This document shows positions 43,274 to 51,277 of a DNA stretch of 64,000 bases, one piece after another. The notes below the pieces were generated by a model. The model ran no database searches. It was not told the origin of the DNA and saw nothing but the letters and a program-made list of their open reading frames with translations. Source of the DNA: Treponema sp. (lineage in GTDB: Bacteria; Spirochaetota; Spirochaetia; Treponematales; Breznakiellaceae); assembly GCA_031256035.1 (NCBI GenBank), contig JAIRRJ010000087.1:1-64000 (forward strand), read 5' to 3'. How positions within the stretch are numbered: position 1 is the stretch's first letter; every line of letters begins with the position of its first letter. The position numbers were made by a program, and so were the translations under genes.

Positions 43274-43388
43274 GTGTCCCGCGTCAGGTACCATGCGAGC
43301 AGGCGCCGCCTAACCCCGCCAGGTTCGGAAGGAAGCAACGGTAAGCGGAGGTCTGCTGCGCCGTGGCTCCCCTGGCGCGGGGCTTTTT
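43274..43388 (+). ncRNA. ffs: signal recognition particle RNA (small 4.5S type)
   Basis: The conserved Ffh-binding hairpin reads GCCAGGTTCGGAAGGAAGCA with the GGAA tetraloop and the symmetric/asymmetric loops characteristic of SRP RNA. The ends pair: CCCGCGTCAGG (from 43278) with CCTGGCGCGGG (43371-43381), with inner helix GCGAGCAG/CTGCTGCGC. A T5 run follows and serves as terminator. About 110 nt, the bacterial short form without an Alu domain. It lies between the divergent outer-membrane protein promoter and the 3' end of the convergent peptidase gene. Confidence 0.93.
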
Positions 43389-43390
43389 CA

Positions 43391-46300
43391 TCACACAGGC
43401 AGCATTTGCACTTCTGTTCCAAGAGATTTTGCTGCCTGTTCCGCGTTCTTTGTGCCTGTGATGATAACCGGCTCTGAGATTTTTCTGGAAACAAGAGCCG
43501 ATGCCGCCGCCGCCATATCGGCAGTCGAGACGGAGATAAGGCGTTCTTTTCGTCTTTTGCGGTAGTCATCTTCTATGCCGTAAAGGAATCTGAAAAAATC
43601 AACATAGCCTTTTTCAGCGCTGGTTTTCGGTCTTGTCTCTTTCGCATAACAACCGATAATGGCTTTTACCAGATAATCCTCATCGCCGCTTTGCGCGTAG
43701 TCCCCATTCCCGCCGTTTTTCATAATTGCTGAAAAAACATCCAGAGAGCGCAGCGGATTTGGATCGCGGTAAGAGGCAAAAGAAAAACAACCTTCAAGGC
43801 AGTCGCTGTTTACAAAAGCGCCGTAAGCGCCGCCTTTCATACGAATATCCTCCCAGAGCGCTCCGGTAGAAAGCTGATGCGCCAAAATCATTTCCGATAT
43901 TTGTTCATGCGTGTCAAAAGGCGCAGTGTCACCGGTTAAAGCCGCAAAACCAATCTGAAGGGACGGAGATGCGTAAACTTCCGGTTTTCCGGCTTTTGAT
44001 GAAGGCGCGCAAATATTTTCCGGGAAACGGCGGGATGCTTCGGGATTACGTGATTTAGGCGCACCGAACCGGCTGAACCTCTTCGCAAGTTCAGCGCCGC
44101 CCGAATCAAGAGCTGTGCCGGTCAGGTTGGCAATGAGTCCCGCTCCTGTGATTTTTTCCTGTAAATACAAAAGCTTTTTTACTACTTCCGCAGTATCCAG
44201 TTCGGCAAGGCTGTGTACAAAATAAATCTGAGACAAGCCGCCCCAAATTTCTTCCGCCTGCCTGGAACGGGAATTACGGCGGCCTGCCCTGCCGGATGCG
44301 TAACTGTGCCCCATTGGCGCAAGGCTGGAATCAAGTTCATTTTTCATTTCCATAACGAGGTCATGTATACGCCGGTGATCGGAAAAATCAGCTTCGCTGA
44401 TCATGCGCAGGGCAAGGTCAAGAGACGGAGAAGTTTTTTCATCAAGGCATTTTAGGCGATAGATGATCCAATCACGGCCTGCCAAATCCAAAGAGCCAGT
44501 GAGCGTTTGAATAAATTGTGAAGTACCCGGCGCGGCGGAACCGGTATGCAAAAGCGCGTTAAAACCGCCGACTGTTCTGGCAAGCAAGCTGGAAACTTCG
44601 CCGTAGTCCATGCCGGGAAGCCCAACCGAAACAGCCGCGCGTGAAAAGAATGGCAGCCACAAATAATCTTCAGGCGGCAGGACATCAATAGGAAACGCCA
44701 AATCAGCATAGGTAATTCCGTTGGTGTGAAGTTCGTGGCGGAGAACCGGTATCCCGTTCAAATCTTCAAGGCGGCGGGGGATAAATTCAGGCTCAGCGGA
44801 AAGATCGTTACGCGAAAGATGAGGGATTGTTGCGAGAGCTTCGGCGCTGTCGGCTTCACTTTGAATTTTTTCCAGTGTTTCGGATTTCCCGGTAATCTCC
44901 TGACGCTCGCTCCCGGTTAATTTTTTCTCTGTATCGGCAAGCTTTTCAGCCAGCCGCGCTTCCTGCTGCGGTAAAAAATCTTCTTTTGGCTCCAGAACAA
45001 CCAGCGCGCGGTGCGGATTATCCAGGAGATATTTTTTAATGAGGGATTCAAAAAACCGGCTGTCCTTTGCAAGCCGTTCTTTTATATTTGCTATCACCGG
45101 TTGGATGAGCAGACATTCCCAGGGCTTACAGCCGTGAAGCCACCCGCGCAGGGAACGGCGCATCCAAACCAGAGAGAACGGCCCGCCCGCGCGGCGGATT
45201 TCTTTCTGTGAAAATTCAATTGTTGAAAGCGCGGCTTCTATTTCTTCTGCCGGTATGCCTTCGTTGTAAAGCATCTTCAATACATCGATTATAAGTTCTT
45301 CAATTTTCTTGCTTGCTTGATCCGCTTCGCCTTCTACGCCTTTTAAGCCTGCCACGAATATGGTTTCCCGCAGCTCGCCTTCAAGCCCGGAAACCGGCGT
45401 AATATCTTCTCCAAGACCGGATTCAATGAGAGCGCGCGTCAAAGGGGAGCCGTCATGCCCCAAAAGAATTTCGGTAAGCACTGCGAGGGCGGCGCTTTCA
45501 TTTATGTCGAGAACATCGGAGCAAAGCCATGAAAGAAAAATTGTTGACTTGCTCTCACTTCCCGCAGGACAGGAAATATTTATTTTTTTTGGGTTTTTCC
45601 ACCGTTCGGCTTTTTCAATCGGTTTGCAGCGGGAGCCGCTTTCATGACCGGAAAAAAATTGTTCGCTTAAAAAAGAAAGCTGCTTTTCTGTGGGAATATT
45701 CCCAGCCAAAAAAATGCGGCAATTTGCCGGTGAATAACGAATGCGGTGGAATTCTTTTAAACCTTCCCAATCCAAAGCCGGAATTTCCTGCGGATCGCCG
45801 CCCGAGTCAAAAGCATACGGAGTGCCCGGCATAACCGAATTGATCGACCAATGGCCGGCGTAAGTATCCAGGGATGAATAAGCGCCCTTCATTTCGTTGT
45901 AAACAACACCGGTGATGGAGAGCTTTCCGTCTTTGGTAAACTCGTGCCTGTGCCCTTCCTGCATGAAAGTCCACTGAGTGAGCAATGGCCGGAAGACTGC
46001 ATCGCCGTATACTGACATCAGGTTGAAATAGTCGTGTTCGTTGATCGAACTGGCGGGGTAAACTGTTTTATCGGGAAAAGTCATCGCGTTCAGGAATGTT
46101 TGCAGGCTTCCCTGTGCAAGCACCAGAAATGCATCCTTGAGCGGATAACGCTCAGACCCGCAGAGGACAGAATGTTCAAGAATGTGCGCCACGCCTGTAC
46201 TGTCCTGCGGGAAAGTCGTGAAAGCAAAACAAAAAAGATTTTCGCTGTCGTCATTGAGTACATGAAAAACTTCAACGCCTGTTTTTTCATGCTTTGCCCA

Positions 46301-46423
46301 TATTCCCTCAGCCGGCAGTTCTTCCAGATCAACCACATCAAGAATGTTAAAACCGCTGTCCAATGTTTGACCTTTTTTCAGATTTGTCTTTCCGGTTTTG
46401 TTATGCGCTAATGCATCATTCAT
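43391..46423 (-). CDS. M16C-family zinc peptidase (PreP/presequence-protease type)
   Basis: A 1010-residue inverzincin peptidase. The inverted zinc motif HILEHSVLCGS (HxxEH) is near residue 81, with the downstream Glu region TFLNAMTFPDKTVYPASS as in PreP-like enzymes; four M16 domains follow, and length is typical of M16C. These enzymes degrade peptides and unfolded presequences in a closed chamber. No signal peptide is visible, so it is probably cytoplasmic. ATG 46423 overlaps the stop of the upstream FliG-like gene by 4 bp (ATGA), which suggests coupled translation. The 3' end converges on the SRP RNA. Confidence 0.92.
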   Translation of the reverse strand: MNDALAHNKTGKTNLKKGQTLDSGFNILDVVDLEELPAEGIWAKHEKTGVEVFHVLNDDSENLFCFAFTTFPQDSTGVAHILEHSVLCGSERYPLKDAFLVLAQGSLQTFLNAMTFPDKTVYPASSINEHDYFNLMSVYGDAVFRPLLTQWTFMQEGHRHEFTKDGKLSITGVVYNEMKGAYSSLDTYAGHWSINSVMPGTPYAFDSGGDPQEIPALDWEGLKEFHRIRYSPANCRIFLAGNIPTEKQLSFLSEQFFSGHESGSRCKPIEKAERWKNPKKINISCPAGSESKSTIFLSWLCSDVLDINESAALAVLTEILLGHDGSPLTRALIESGLGEDITPVSGLEGELRETIFVAGLKGVEGEADQASKKIEELIIDVLKMLYNEGIPAEEIEAALSTIEFSQKEIRRAGGPFSLVWMRRSLRGWLHGCKPWECLLIQPVIANIKERLAKDSRFFESLIKKYLLDNPHRALVVLEPKEDFLPQQEARLAEKLADTEKKLTGSERQEITGKSETLEKIQSEADSAEALATIPHLSRNDLSAEPEFIPRRLEDLNGIPVLRHELHTNGITYADLAFPIDVLPPEDYLWLPFFSRAAVSVGLPGMDYGEVSSLLARTVGGFNALLHTGSAAPGTSQFIQTLTGSLDLAGRDWIIYRLKCLDEKTSPSLDLALRMISEADFSDHRRIHDLVMEMKNELDSSLAPMGHSYASGRAGRRNSRSRQAEEIWGGLSQIYFVHSLAELDTAEVVKKLLYLQEKITGAGLIANLTGTALDSGGAELAKRFSRFGAPKSRNPEASRRFPENICAPSSKAGKPEVYASPSLQIGFAALTGDTAPFDTHEQISEMILAHQLSTGALWEDIRMKGGAYGAFVNSDCLEGCFSFASYRDPNPLRSLDVFSAIMKNGGNGDYAQSGDEDYLVKAIIGCYAKETRPKTSAEKGYVDFFRFLYGIEDDYRKRRKERLISVSTADMAAAASALVSRKISEPVIITGTKNAEQAAKSLGTEVQMLPV

Positions 46424-47598
46424 ATAAATACATCCTCATCGCTGTATAGAATTATTTCCCCGTTTTCGCGGGCATGCCTGAACCATGTAAGAAATTCTCC
46501 GGCGGCGGCATCGCAGTCTCGTTTTGCAATAGCGCCCATAATATCATATTCATCACGGATTTGTTTTCTGCGGCCTGCTGAGACACACGAAAGAATTTTT
46601 TCATGGAAATCTTTTCCCCTGCCTTTCAATAAAATTGCGATGTCATTATCTGACATGGTTTTAAGTTTTTCCTCCAGGGGGCGGTCTACAGTGTTGATGA
46701 TGTCATCGAGCGTGTAGAGTTTTTCTTTCAGATTTTTCCCGATTTCAGGATTTTTCTCCTCAAGTTCATTTACAATCCTGTCGCCGAATGAATAATCTCC
46801 CTGCTTCAGAATTGCGGCAAGCGCCTGCATACCGTCAACCTCAAAATCTTTCGCACCGCCGGAGACATTTCTTACTTTTTCTTTTAACGCCGCCGATACT
46901 TGTTCAAGCACTTCCGGCGAAATTTTTTCCTGATGGGCAATACGCTTCAGAATTTCCGGCTTGCGATCCGGCGGAAGTTTGCCTATTGTTCCCGCGGAAA
47001 GCTTCGGCGAGAGGCGCGAAAGAACGAGCGCCGCCATTTGGGGAGTCTCCGTTTTAAGCAGCATGGCAAGCTGTTCCGGGGAAAATTCTTCCAAAAAGCT
47101 GAAAAGATTTTCTTTTGAATCGGGGACGGCTTTATTGAGCAGAGCCTCGCCTTTTTCAGGGCCTTTGGCGGCGTACAGTATGCGGCGGGCGGTTTCTATG
47201 CCGCCGTGGGATAAACCTGAAAAACGGTAGCTGCCGGAAAGCAGATTCTTAAATTCGCTCAGAATTTCGTCCCCTTCTTCCGGCTTTATAACCTTGATGA
47301 TGGCGATTTCCTTTGAAATTTCTTCAATTTGTTTAGGATCAAGCTCCGCAAGGATGTCAGCCGCCTGTTCCCCGCCTATAAGAATGAGAAATTTTGCCGC
47401 TTTTCGGTATTTTGACTCAATATGCTTGTTTTCTTTAGCAGCGGGAATTTCGGAGGTTTTTACCAATCCTTCCGTGAATTCCGGTTTTCGGGTATTTTGT
47501 GCTTTTTTGCGGTTTTCCGGCTGAGGTTTCCTTTTTTCATGATCTTGGTTTATTGTCTGTTTATACGCCTTTATACCCTGTTGCAGTATATTTCCCAT
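46420..47598 (-). CDS. FliG-like protein (spirochaete FliG paralogue)
   Basis: A 392-residue FliG homologue. The N-terminal ~70 residues are basic and poorly conserved; the FliG core begins YRKAAKFLILIGGEQAADIL. The middle domain carries TETPQMAALVLSRLSPK where canonical FliG has EHPQTxA, so the conserved His is replaced. The C-terminal domain (LYTLDDIINTVDRPL, then LLKGRGKDFHEKILSC) is complete. Spirochaetes have two FliG proteins; this fits the divergent one (FliG1-like), which in Borrelia affects filament asymmetry, but assignment is tentative. The frame is open to 47748; I choose ATG 47596-47598, with a TATAAT 13 nt upstream. No other flagellar gene is near. Confidence 0.82.
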   Translation of the reverse strand: MGNILQQGIKAYKQTINQDHEKRKPQPENRKKAQNTRKPEFTEGLVKTSEIPAAKENKHIESKYRKAAKFLILIGGEQAADILAELDPKQIEEISKEIAIIKVIKPEEGDEILSEFKNLLSGSYRFSGLSHGGIETARRILYAAKGPEKGEALLNKAVPDSKENLFSFLEEFSPEQLAMLLKTETPQMAALVLSRLSPKLSAGTIGKLPPDRKPEILKRIAHQEKISPEVLEQVSAALKEKVRNVSGGAKDFEVDGMQALAAILKQGDYSFGDRIVNELEEKNPEIGKNLKEKLYTLDDIINTVDRPLEEKLKTMSDNDIAILLKGRGKDFHEKILSCVSAGRRKQIRDEYDIMGAIAKRDCDAAAGEFLTWFRHARENGEIILYSDEDVFI

Positions 47599-47665
47599 AT
47601 TTAGCAATTGTATTATAATAACCGGAGAATTGAAACCGATTATAGCGCGGTTATTAAGATTATAA

Positions 47666-48658
47666 GTGAGCGAAAAAGAAAAAATGACAGTGTTATTCAT
47701 TTTATTATTCATGCTGGCAGCCGGAAATATTTCCGCAGGCGGGAACAAACAGGTTGTTATAGATGAACCTCTTCCCCCGCTTACTCACGTATCTCAATTT
47801 TTTCAGGTCGAAATTGAAAAGACAATTGAGCCTCTTGAACAGCCTCCCGTTTCTGACAGGGCGGAGCTGGTAATGACTGCTCTGGCTGCCGCGTATCCAA
47901 GGCGTATAGAGCGGGCGGAATTCCGCAACGGCGACTGGGCTGTTCTGCTGCGGGGTACATGGTATTATTTCGCGGATGGTAAATTGCTTCCTGAAAATTT
48001 ATTGGAAGATGCCGAAAAATACAATCCTCAGCCTTTTTACGGATACCCGGAAGAACTGCCTCCATGGAGGAAACCTACCCCCGAAGAAGCCGCACTTTAC
48101 AGTGAACTTACAAAAAACAGAAGCATTTCTACATCCCGGCGCTCCCAGGCATTCATGGACGATTTATGGAGGGCGCACAACGCTGACGAAGCGTATCAAA
48201 GGGTAAAAACAATCCGTCTTTTTGGGAGAGAGATTAATGTTCATTATGCGATTCTTGAAGACCTTTCGTTAGCTGAAGATGCAGTTCTGACTCTTGCAAG
48301 AAGCAATCCTCAGGTTCAAACCTGGGTAAACAATATCGGTACGGTTCATGGATGGAATTGGCGAAAAATCGAAGATACGGATGCCCTGTCTCTTCATTCA
48401 TACGGCACGGCAGTTGATATTCTGCCAAAATCATTGGGTAACAAAGAAACATACTGGCTTTGGGCAATGCGAAAAAAACCTGATTGGTGGAATGTTTCAT
48501 ATAACGAGCGCTATCATCCGCCTGCCGCTGTTGTTAAAGCGTTTGAGTCTTATGGCTTTATCTGGGGTGGAAAATGGCAGTCATTCGATACGATGCACTT
48601 TGAGTACCGTCCGGAGATATTGCTTTTAAACGGGCTGGAACTGGAAACGGTTCGATAA
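47666..48658 (+). CDS. exported M15-family peptidase (D-Ala-D-Ala carboxypeptidase/VanY type)
   Basis: A 330-residue protein with an N-terminal signal sequence (hydrophobic VLFILLFMLAAGNIS, cleavage near ISAGG). The C-terminal third has the M15 zinc motif SLHSYGTAVDI (His and Asp ligands), and the third ligand in MHFEYRP. Such enzymes trim peptidoglycan peptides in the periplasm. The start is uncertain: GTG 47666 lies 5 nt after a weak TAAGAT box, and ATG 47684 would still leave a signal peptide; neither has a good ribosome-binding site. It is divergent from the FliG-like gene across 67 bp. Confidence 0.85.
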   Translation: MSEKEKMTVLFILLFMLAAGNISAGGNKQVVIDEPLPPLTHVSQFFQVEIEKTIEPLEQPPVSDRAELVMTALAAAYPRRIERAEFRNGDWAVLLRGTWYYFADGKLLPENLLEDAEKYNPQPFYGYPEELPPWRKPTPEEAALYSELTKNRSISTSRRSQAFMDDLWRAHNADEAYQRVKTIRLFGREINVHYAILEDLSLAEDAVLTLARSNPQVQTWVNNIGTVHGWNWRKIEDTDALSLHSYGTAVDILPKSLGNKETYWLWAMRKKPDWWNVSYNERYHPPAAVVKAFESYGFIWGGKWQSFDTMHFEYRPEILLLNGLELETVR

Positions 48659-48664
48659 TCAACA

Positions 48665-48687
48665 ACCCCGTCCCTTTAGGGCGGGGT
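48665..48687. terminator. GC-rich hairpin after the M15 peptidase gene
   Basis: ACCCCGTCC and GGGCGGGGT pair over 9 bp (one T-G) around a short loop, 7 bp after the stop codon. No T-run follows on the plus strand, so it may be a REP-type hairpin or an mRNA-stabilising 3' end more than a true terminator. Confidence 0.5.
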
Positions 48688-48840
48688 ATTAAACCCCTCA
48701 ATGCGAATAGAACTTTTTCAAAAACTAAAATTTTATTAAATCTCAACGCATAAATTATCAACATTTTTATGATAATTAAGCATTTGTTTACAAACCCGCG
48801 GCGGATTATATTTTGCCTGTGGTTATTTGCAATAATCAAC

Positions 48841-49203
48841 ATGAAAAATCATTTTTATATAAGCATGAAAAACAAAATTAACGAAAATTATATACGATGG
48901 CTGTTAAGCTCGAAAGTAAAACGTTTCAGGTCGGTTCATAATATTTCGCAGATGGAACTTGCCATCGCTACAGGCCTTACTCACAATTTTATAAATGATA
49001 TTGAAAACTGTAAAAAGGGGATATCCGTAAATACACTGGCGAAATTATCAAATTATTTTAATGTGGAGCCGCACCAGTTTTTTCTGCCGGAAAATTCCAA
49101 CAGCGAAACGATGCTCTATGTAAAGGATTTTAACGATTCTCTTCAAAAAATTGTCGCCGATTTAACCGAACAATATCTCGCCAAGGATAAAAAAGCAAAG
49201 TAA
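48841..49203 (+). CDS. XRE-family HTH transcriptional regulator
   Basis: A 120-residue regulator (from ATG 48841) with a Cro/CI-type HTH: HNISQMELAIATGLTHNFIN, then DIENCKKGISVNTLAKLSNY and the family tail NVEPHQFFLPE. The C-terminus is a short helix. Other possible starts are ATG 48769 and ATG 48865; homologues and the dead copy at 1918 suggest the HTH begins about 15 residues from the true start, which favours 48865. No Shine-Dalgarno sequence is clear for any. It is the intact relative of the pseudogene at 1918 and is followed by the 3' end of convergent ftsH. Confidence 0.82.
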   Translation: MKNHFYISMKNKINENYIRWLLSSKVKRFRSVHNISQMELAIATGLTHNFINDIENCKKGISVNTLAKLSNYFNVEPHQFFLPENSNSETMLYVKDFNDSLQKIVADLTEQYLAKDKKAK

Positions 49204-49256
49204 GAAATCTTAAGTAACTTGTTCGGAAATTAATCATTTTTGAACAGTGCGCTTGT

Positions 49257-51194
49257 TTAGCCTTTGCCAAGCAGGGTCTTGAATTCTCTCTCATCCAGAG
49301 TTTCTTTTTCCAGAAGCGCTGATGAAACATTGTCCAGAACGCCGCGTTGTTCTTCCAGGCATTTTTTTGCTTTTGCGTATTCGGTGTCAATAATCCGGGC
49401 AACTTCCTCATCGATGTACTGCTGGGTGCTTTCGGCGTATTCGCGCTGGAAAGAAGGTTCCTGCCGCTCCTGGCCTGTCATGCTCACACCCCGCGATGTC
49501 AATGCCACATGACGGAAACGGTCGCTCATGCCGTAGTCAGTAATCATTTTACGGGCTATGTCGGTCGCCTTGGTTAAATCGTTTGCCGCGCCTGTGGAGT
49601 ACTCGCCGGAGATCATTTCTTCGGCGATGCGGCCGCCGAGCAGTATGTCTATCTTTCCCAGAAGATCCGACTGTGTAACGGTAAAACGATCTTCAAGAGG
49701 GAGCTGTAGGGTATAGCCCAGTGCAAAACCGCGGGGAATGATTGATATTTTTTGAACAGGATCGGCGTTAGGTGTAAAGGCAGCGATAATGGCGTGTCCC
49801 GCTTCATGGTAGGCAGTGAGCCTTCTTTCTTCCGGTTTCAGAACCCTGGTCTTTTTCTGAAGGCCGGCAACAGTTTTTTCGATTGCTTCGTCAAAGTCGC
49901 GCTGAGTTACCATTTTTCGTCCGGCTCTGACCGCCAGCAGCGCGGCTTCATTTACAATGTTGGCAAGGTCTGCGCCTGAAAAACCGGATGTTACACGGGC
50001 GACAGTCTCAAGGTTTACAGCCGGATCGAGTCTTACCGGCTTTGAGTGAATCCTCAAGATAGCTTCACGGCCTTTCAGATCCGGCCTGTCAACAAGCACC
50101 TGCCTGTCAAAGCGGCCTGGTCTGAGCAGCGCGGGATCAAGCACATCGGGACGGTTGGTTGCGGCAAGGATGATGAGGCCGCTTGTACCGTCAAAACCGT
50201 CCATCTCTACCAGAAGCTGATTCAATGTTTGTTCACGTTCATCGTTGCCGCCCGCGATATTGTTGATGCGGCTCTTGCCTATGGCGTCTAACTCATCAAT
50301 AAAAATAATACATGGCGCTTTGTTTCTTGCCTGCTTGAACAAATCCCGCACACGAGCCGCTCCGACGCCGACAAACATTTCCACAAAATCCGCGCCGCTC
50401 ATGCGGAAGAAAGAAACTCCCGCTTCTCCTGCTACCGCACGCGCCAGCAGTGTCTTGCCCGTTCCCGGCGGTCCAACCAAGAGCACGCCCTTGGGTATCT
50501 TGCCGCCGATTTCCTTGTATTTCTGCGGACTTTTCAGAAAGTCTACTACCTCAACCAATTCTTCTTTTGCTTCATCCACGCCGGCTACATCGTGAAAGCG
50601 CGTAATAATATCCCCTTCGGCGACAATCACTGCGCGGTTCTGCCCCACAGAAAGCACATTGCTGCCCATGTTGCCCAGACGCCTCAGAAGGAAACGCCAG
50701 ACAAAAACAAAGAAAGCAATCGGCAAAACCCAGCTAAAAATAAAATTGAGTATAGCATTCCCTTCCCGCGAGACCGCGCCGTAAGCGACATTTTTTTCAT
50801 CCAGCAGTTTTAAAAAATCCTGATCATAGAGAGACACTGTACGGTAAACTCTTTCCTGCGTGGGAATGTAGGAAGTCCGCATAAAGTTTGAACGCGGGGT
50901 CTGTTGTCTGGAAACGCTTGTGTATCCGGTAAAATATGATTCCGTCATTTCTACCCGTTTGATTTCACCTGACGAAATACGGGATTTAAACTCAGAATAA
51001 TCAATCGTAGGATTCATCCTGTTTAGAAAAACATAATTAAAGAGACTTATACCAACGAACAGGATGGCGATATATATCAGCAGGAATTTCCATCCGCCAA
51101 AAGGTTTCATGTCCGGCCAATTGGGTCCGCCGAATGGGAACATGGGTCCGCCCTTGTTTTTTTTGTCTTTTTTATCGCCGGAACTGTCGCTCAT
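49257..51194 (-). CDS. ftsH: ATP-dependent zinc metalloprotease FtsH
   Basis: A 645-residue inner-membrane AAA protease. Two membrane helices (about 33-53 and 155-175) flank a periplasmic domain; AAA core with Walker A GPPGTGKT, Walker [10 protein letters not shown], and [17 protein letters not shown]41 zinc motif YHEAGHA near residue 455. It degrades misfolded membrane and selected regulatory proteins. The N-terminal extension is hydrophilic and Lys/Asp/Gly-rich. ATG 51194 has no Shine-Dalgarno sequence, and a TATAAT ends 7 nt upstream; the gene is divergent from polA, whose start has the same form. Confidence 0.96.
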   Translation of the reverse strand: MSDSSGDKKDKKNKGGPMFPFGGPNWPDMKPFGGWKFLLIYIAILFVGISLFNYVFLNRMNPTIDYSEFKSRISSGEIKRVEMTESYFTGYTSVSRQQTPRSNFMRTSYIPTQERVYRTVSLYDQDFLKLLDEKNVAYGAVSREGNAILNFIFSWVLPIAFFVFVWRFLLRRLGNMGSNVLSVGQNRAVIVAEGDIITRFHDVAGVDEAKEELVEVVDFLKSPQKYKEIGGKIPKGVLLVGPPGTGKTLLARAVAGEAGVSFFRMSGADFVEMFVGVGAARVRDLFKQARNKAPCIIFIDELDAIGKSRINNIAGGNDEREQTLNQLLVEMDGFDGTSGLIILAATNRPDVLDPALLRPGRFDRQVLVDRPDLKGREAILRIHSKPVRLDPAVNLETVARVTSGFSGADLANIVNEAALLAVRAGRKMVTQRDFDEAIEKTVAGLQKKTRVLKPEERRLTAYHEAGHAIIAAFTPNADPVQKISIIPRGFALGYTLQLPLEDRFTVTQSDLLGKIDILLGGRIAEEMISGEYSTGAANDLTKATDIARKMITDYGMSDRFRHVALTSRGVSMTGQERQEPSFQREYAESTQQYIDEEVARIIDTEYAKAKKCLEEQRGVLDNVSSALLEKETLDEREFKTLLGKG

Positions 51195-51207
51195 TAATTA
51201 TATTATA
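51195..51207 (-). promoter_or_regulatory. -10 element next to a leaderless ATG (ftsH)
   Basis: On the minus strand TATAAT (51202-51207), then seven nucleotides, then ATG at 51194. A second overlapping TATAAT is closer still. There is no ribosome-binding site and only a poor -35. Confidence 0.5.
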
Positions 51208-51261
51208 ATGTAAATCATAAAAATTGACTATCCCGGTCAGGTGATTTTTGCACCTATGTTA

Positions 51262-51277
51262 TGGTAATATGAAGATA
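51262..51277 (+). promoter_or_regulatory. extended -10 promoter next to a leaderless ATG (polA)
   Basis: TGG-TAATAT (51262-51270), then GAAGAT, then ATG at 51277: again a 6-nt spacing. The GA-rich spacer is too short and too close to act as a normal ribosome-binding site. Confidence 0.5.
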
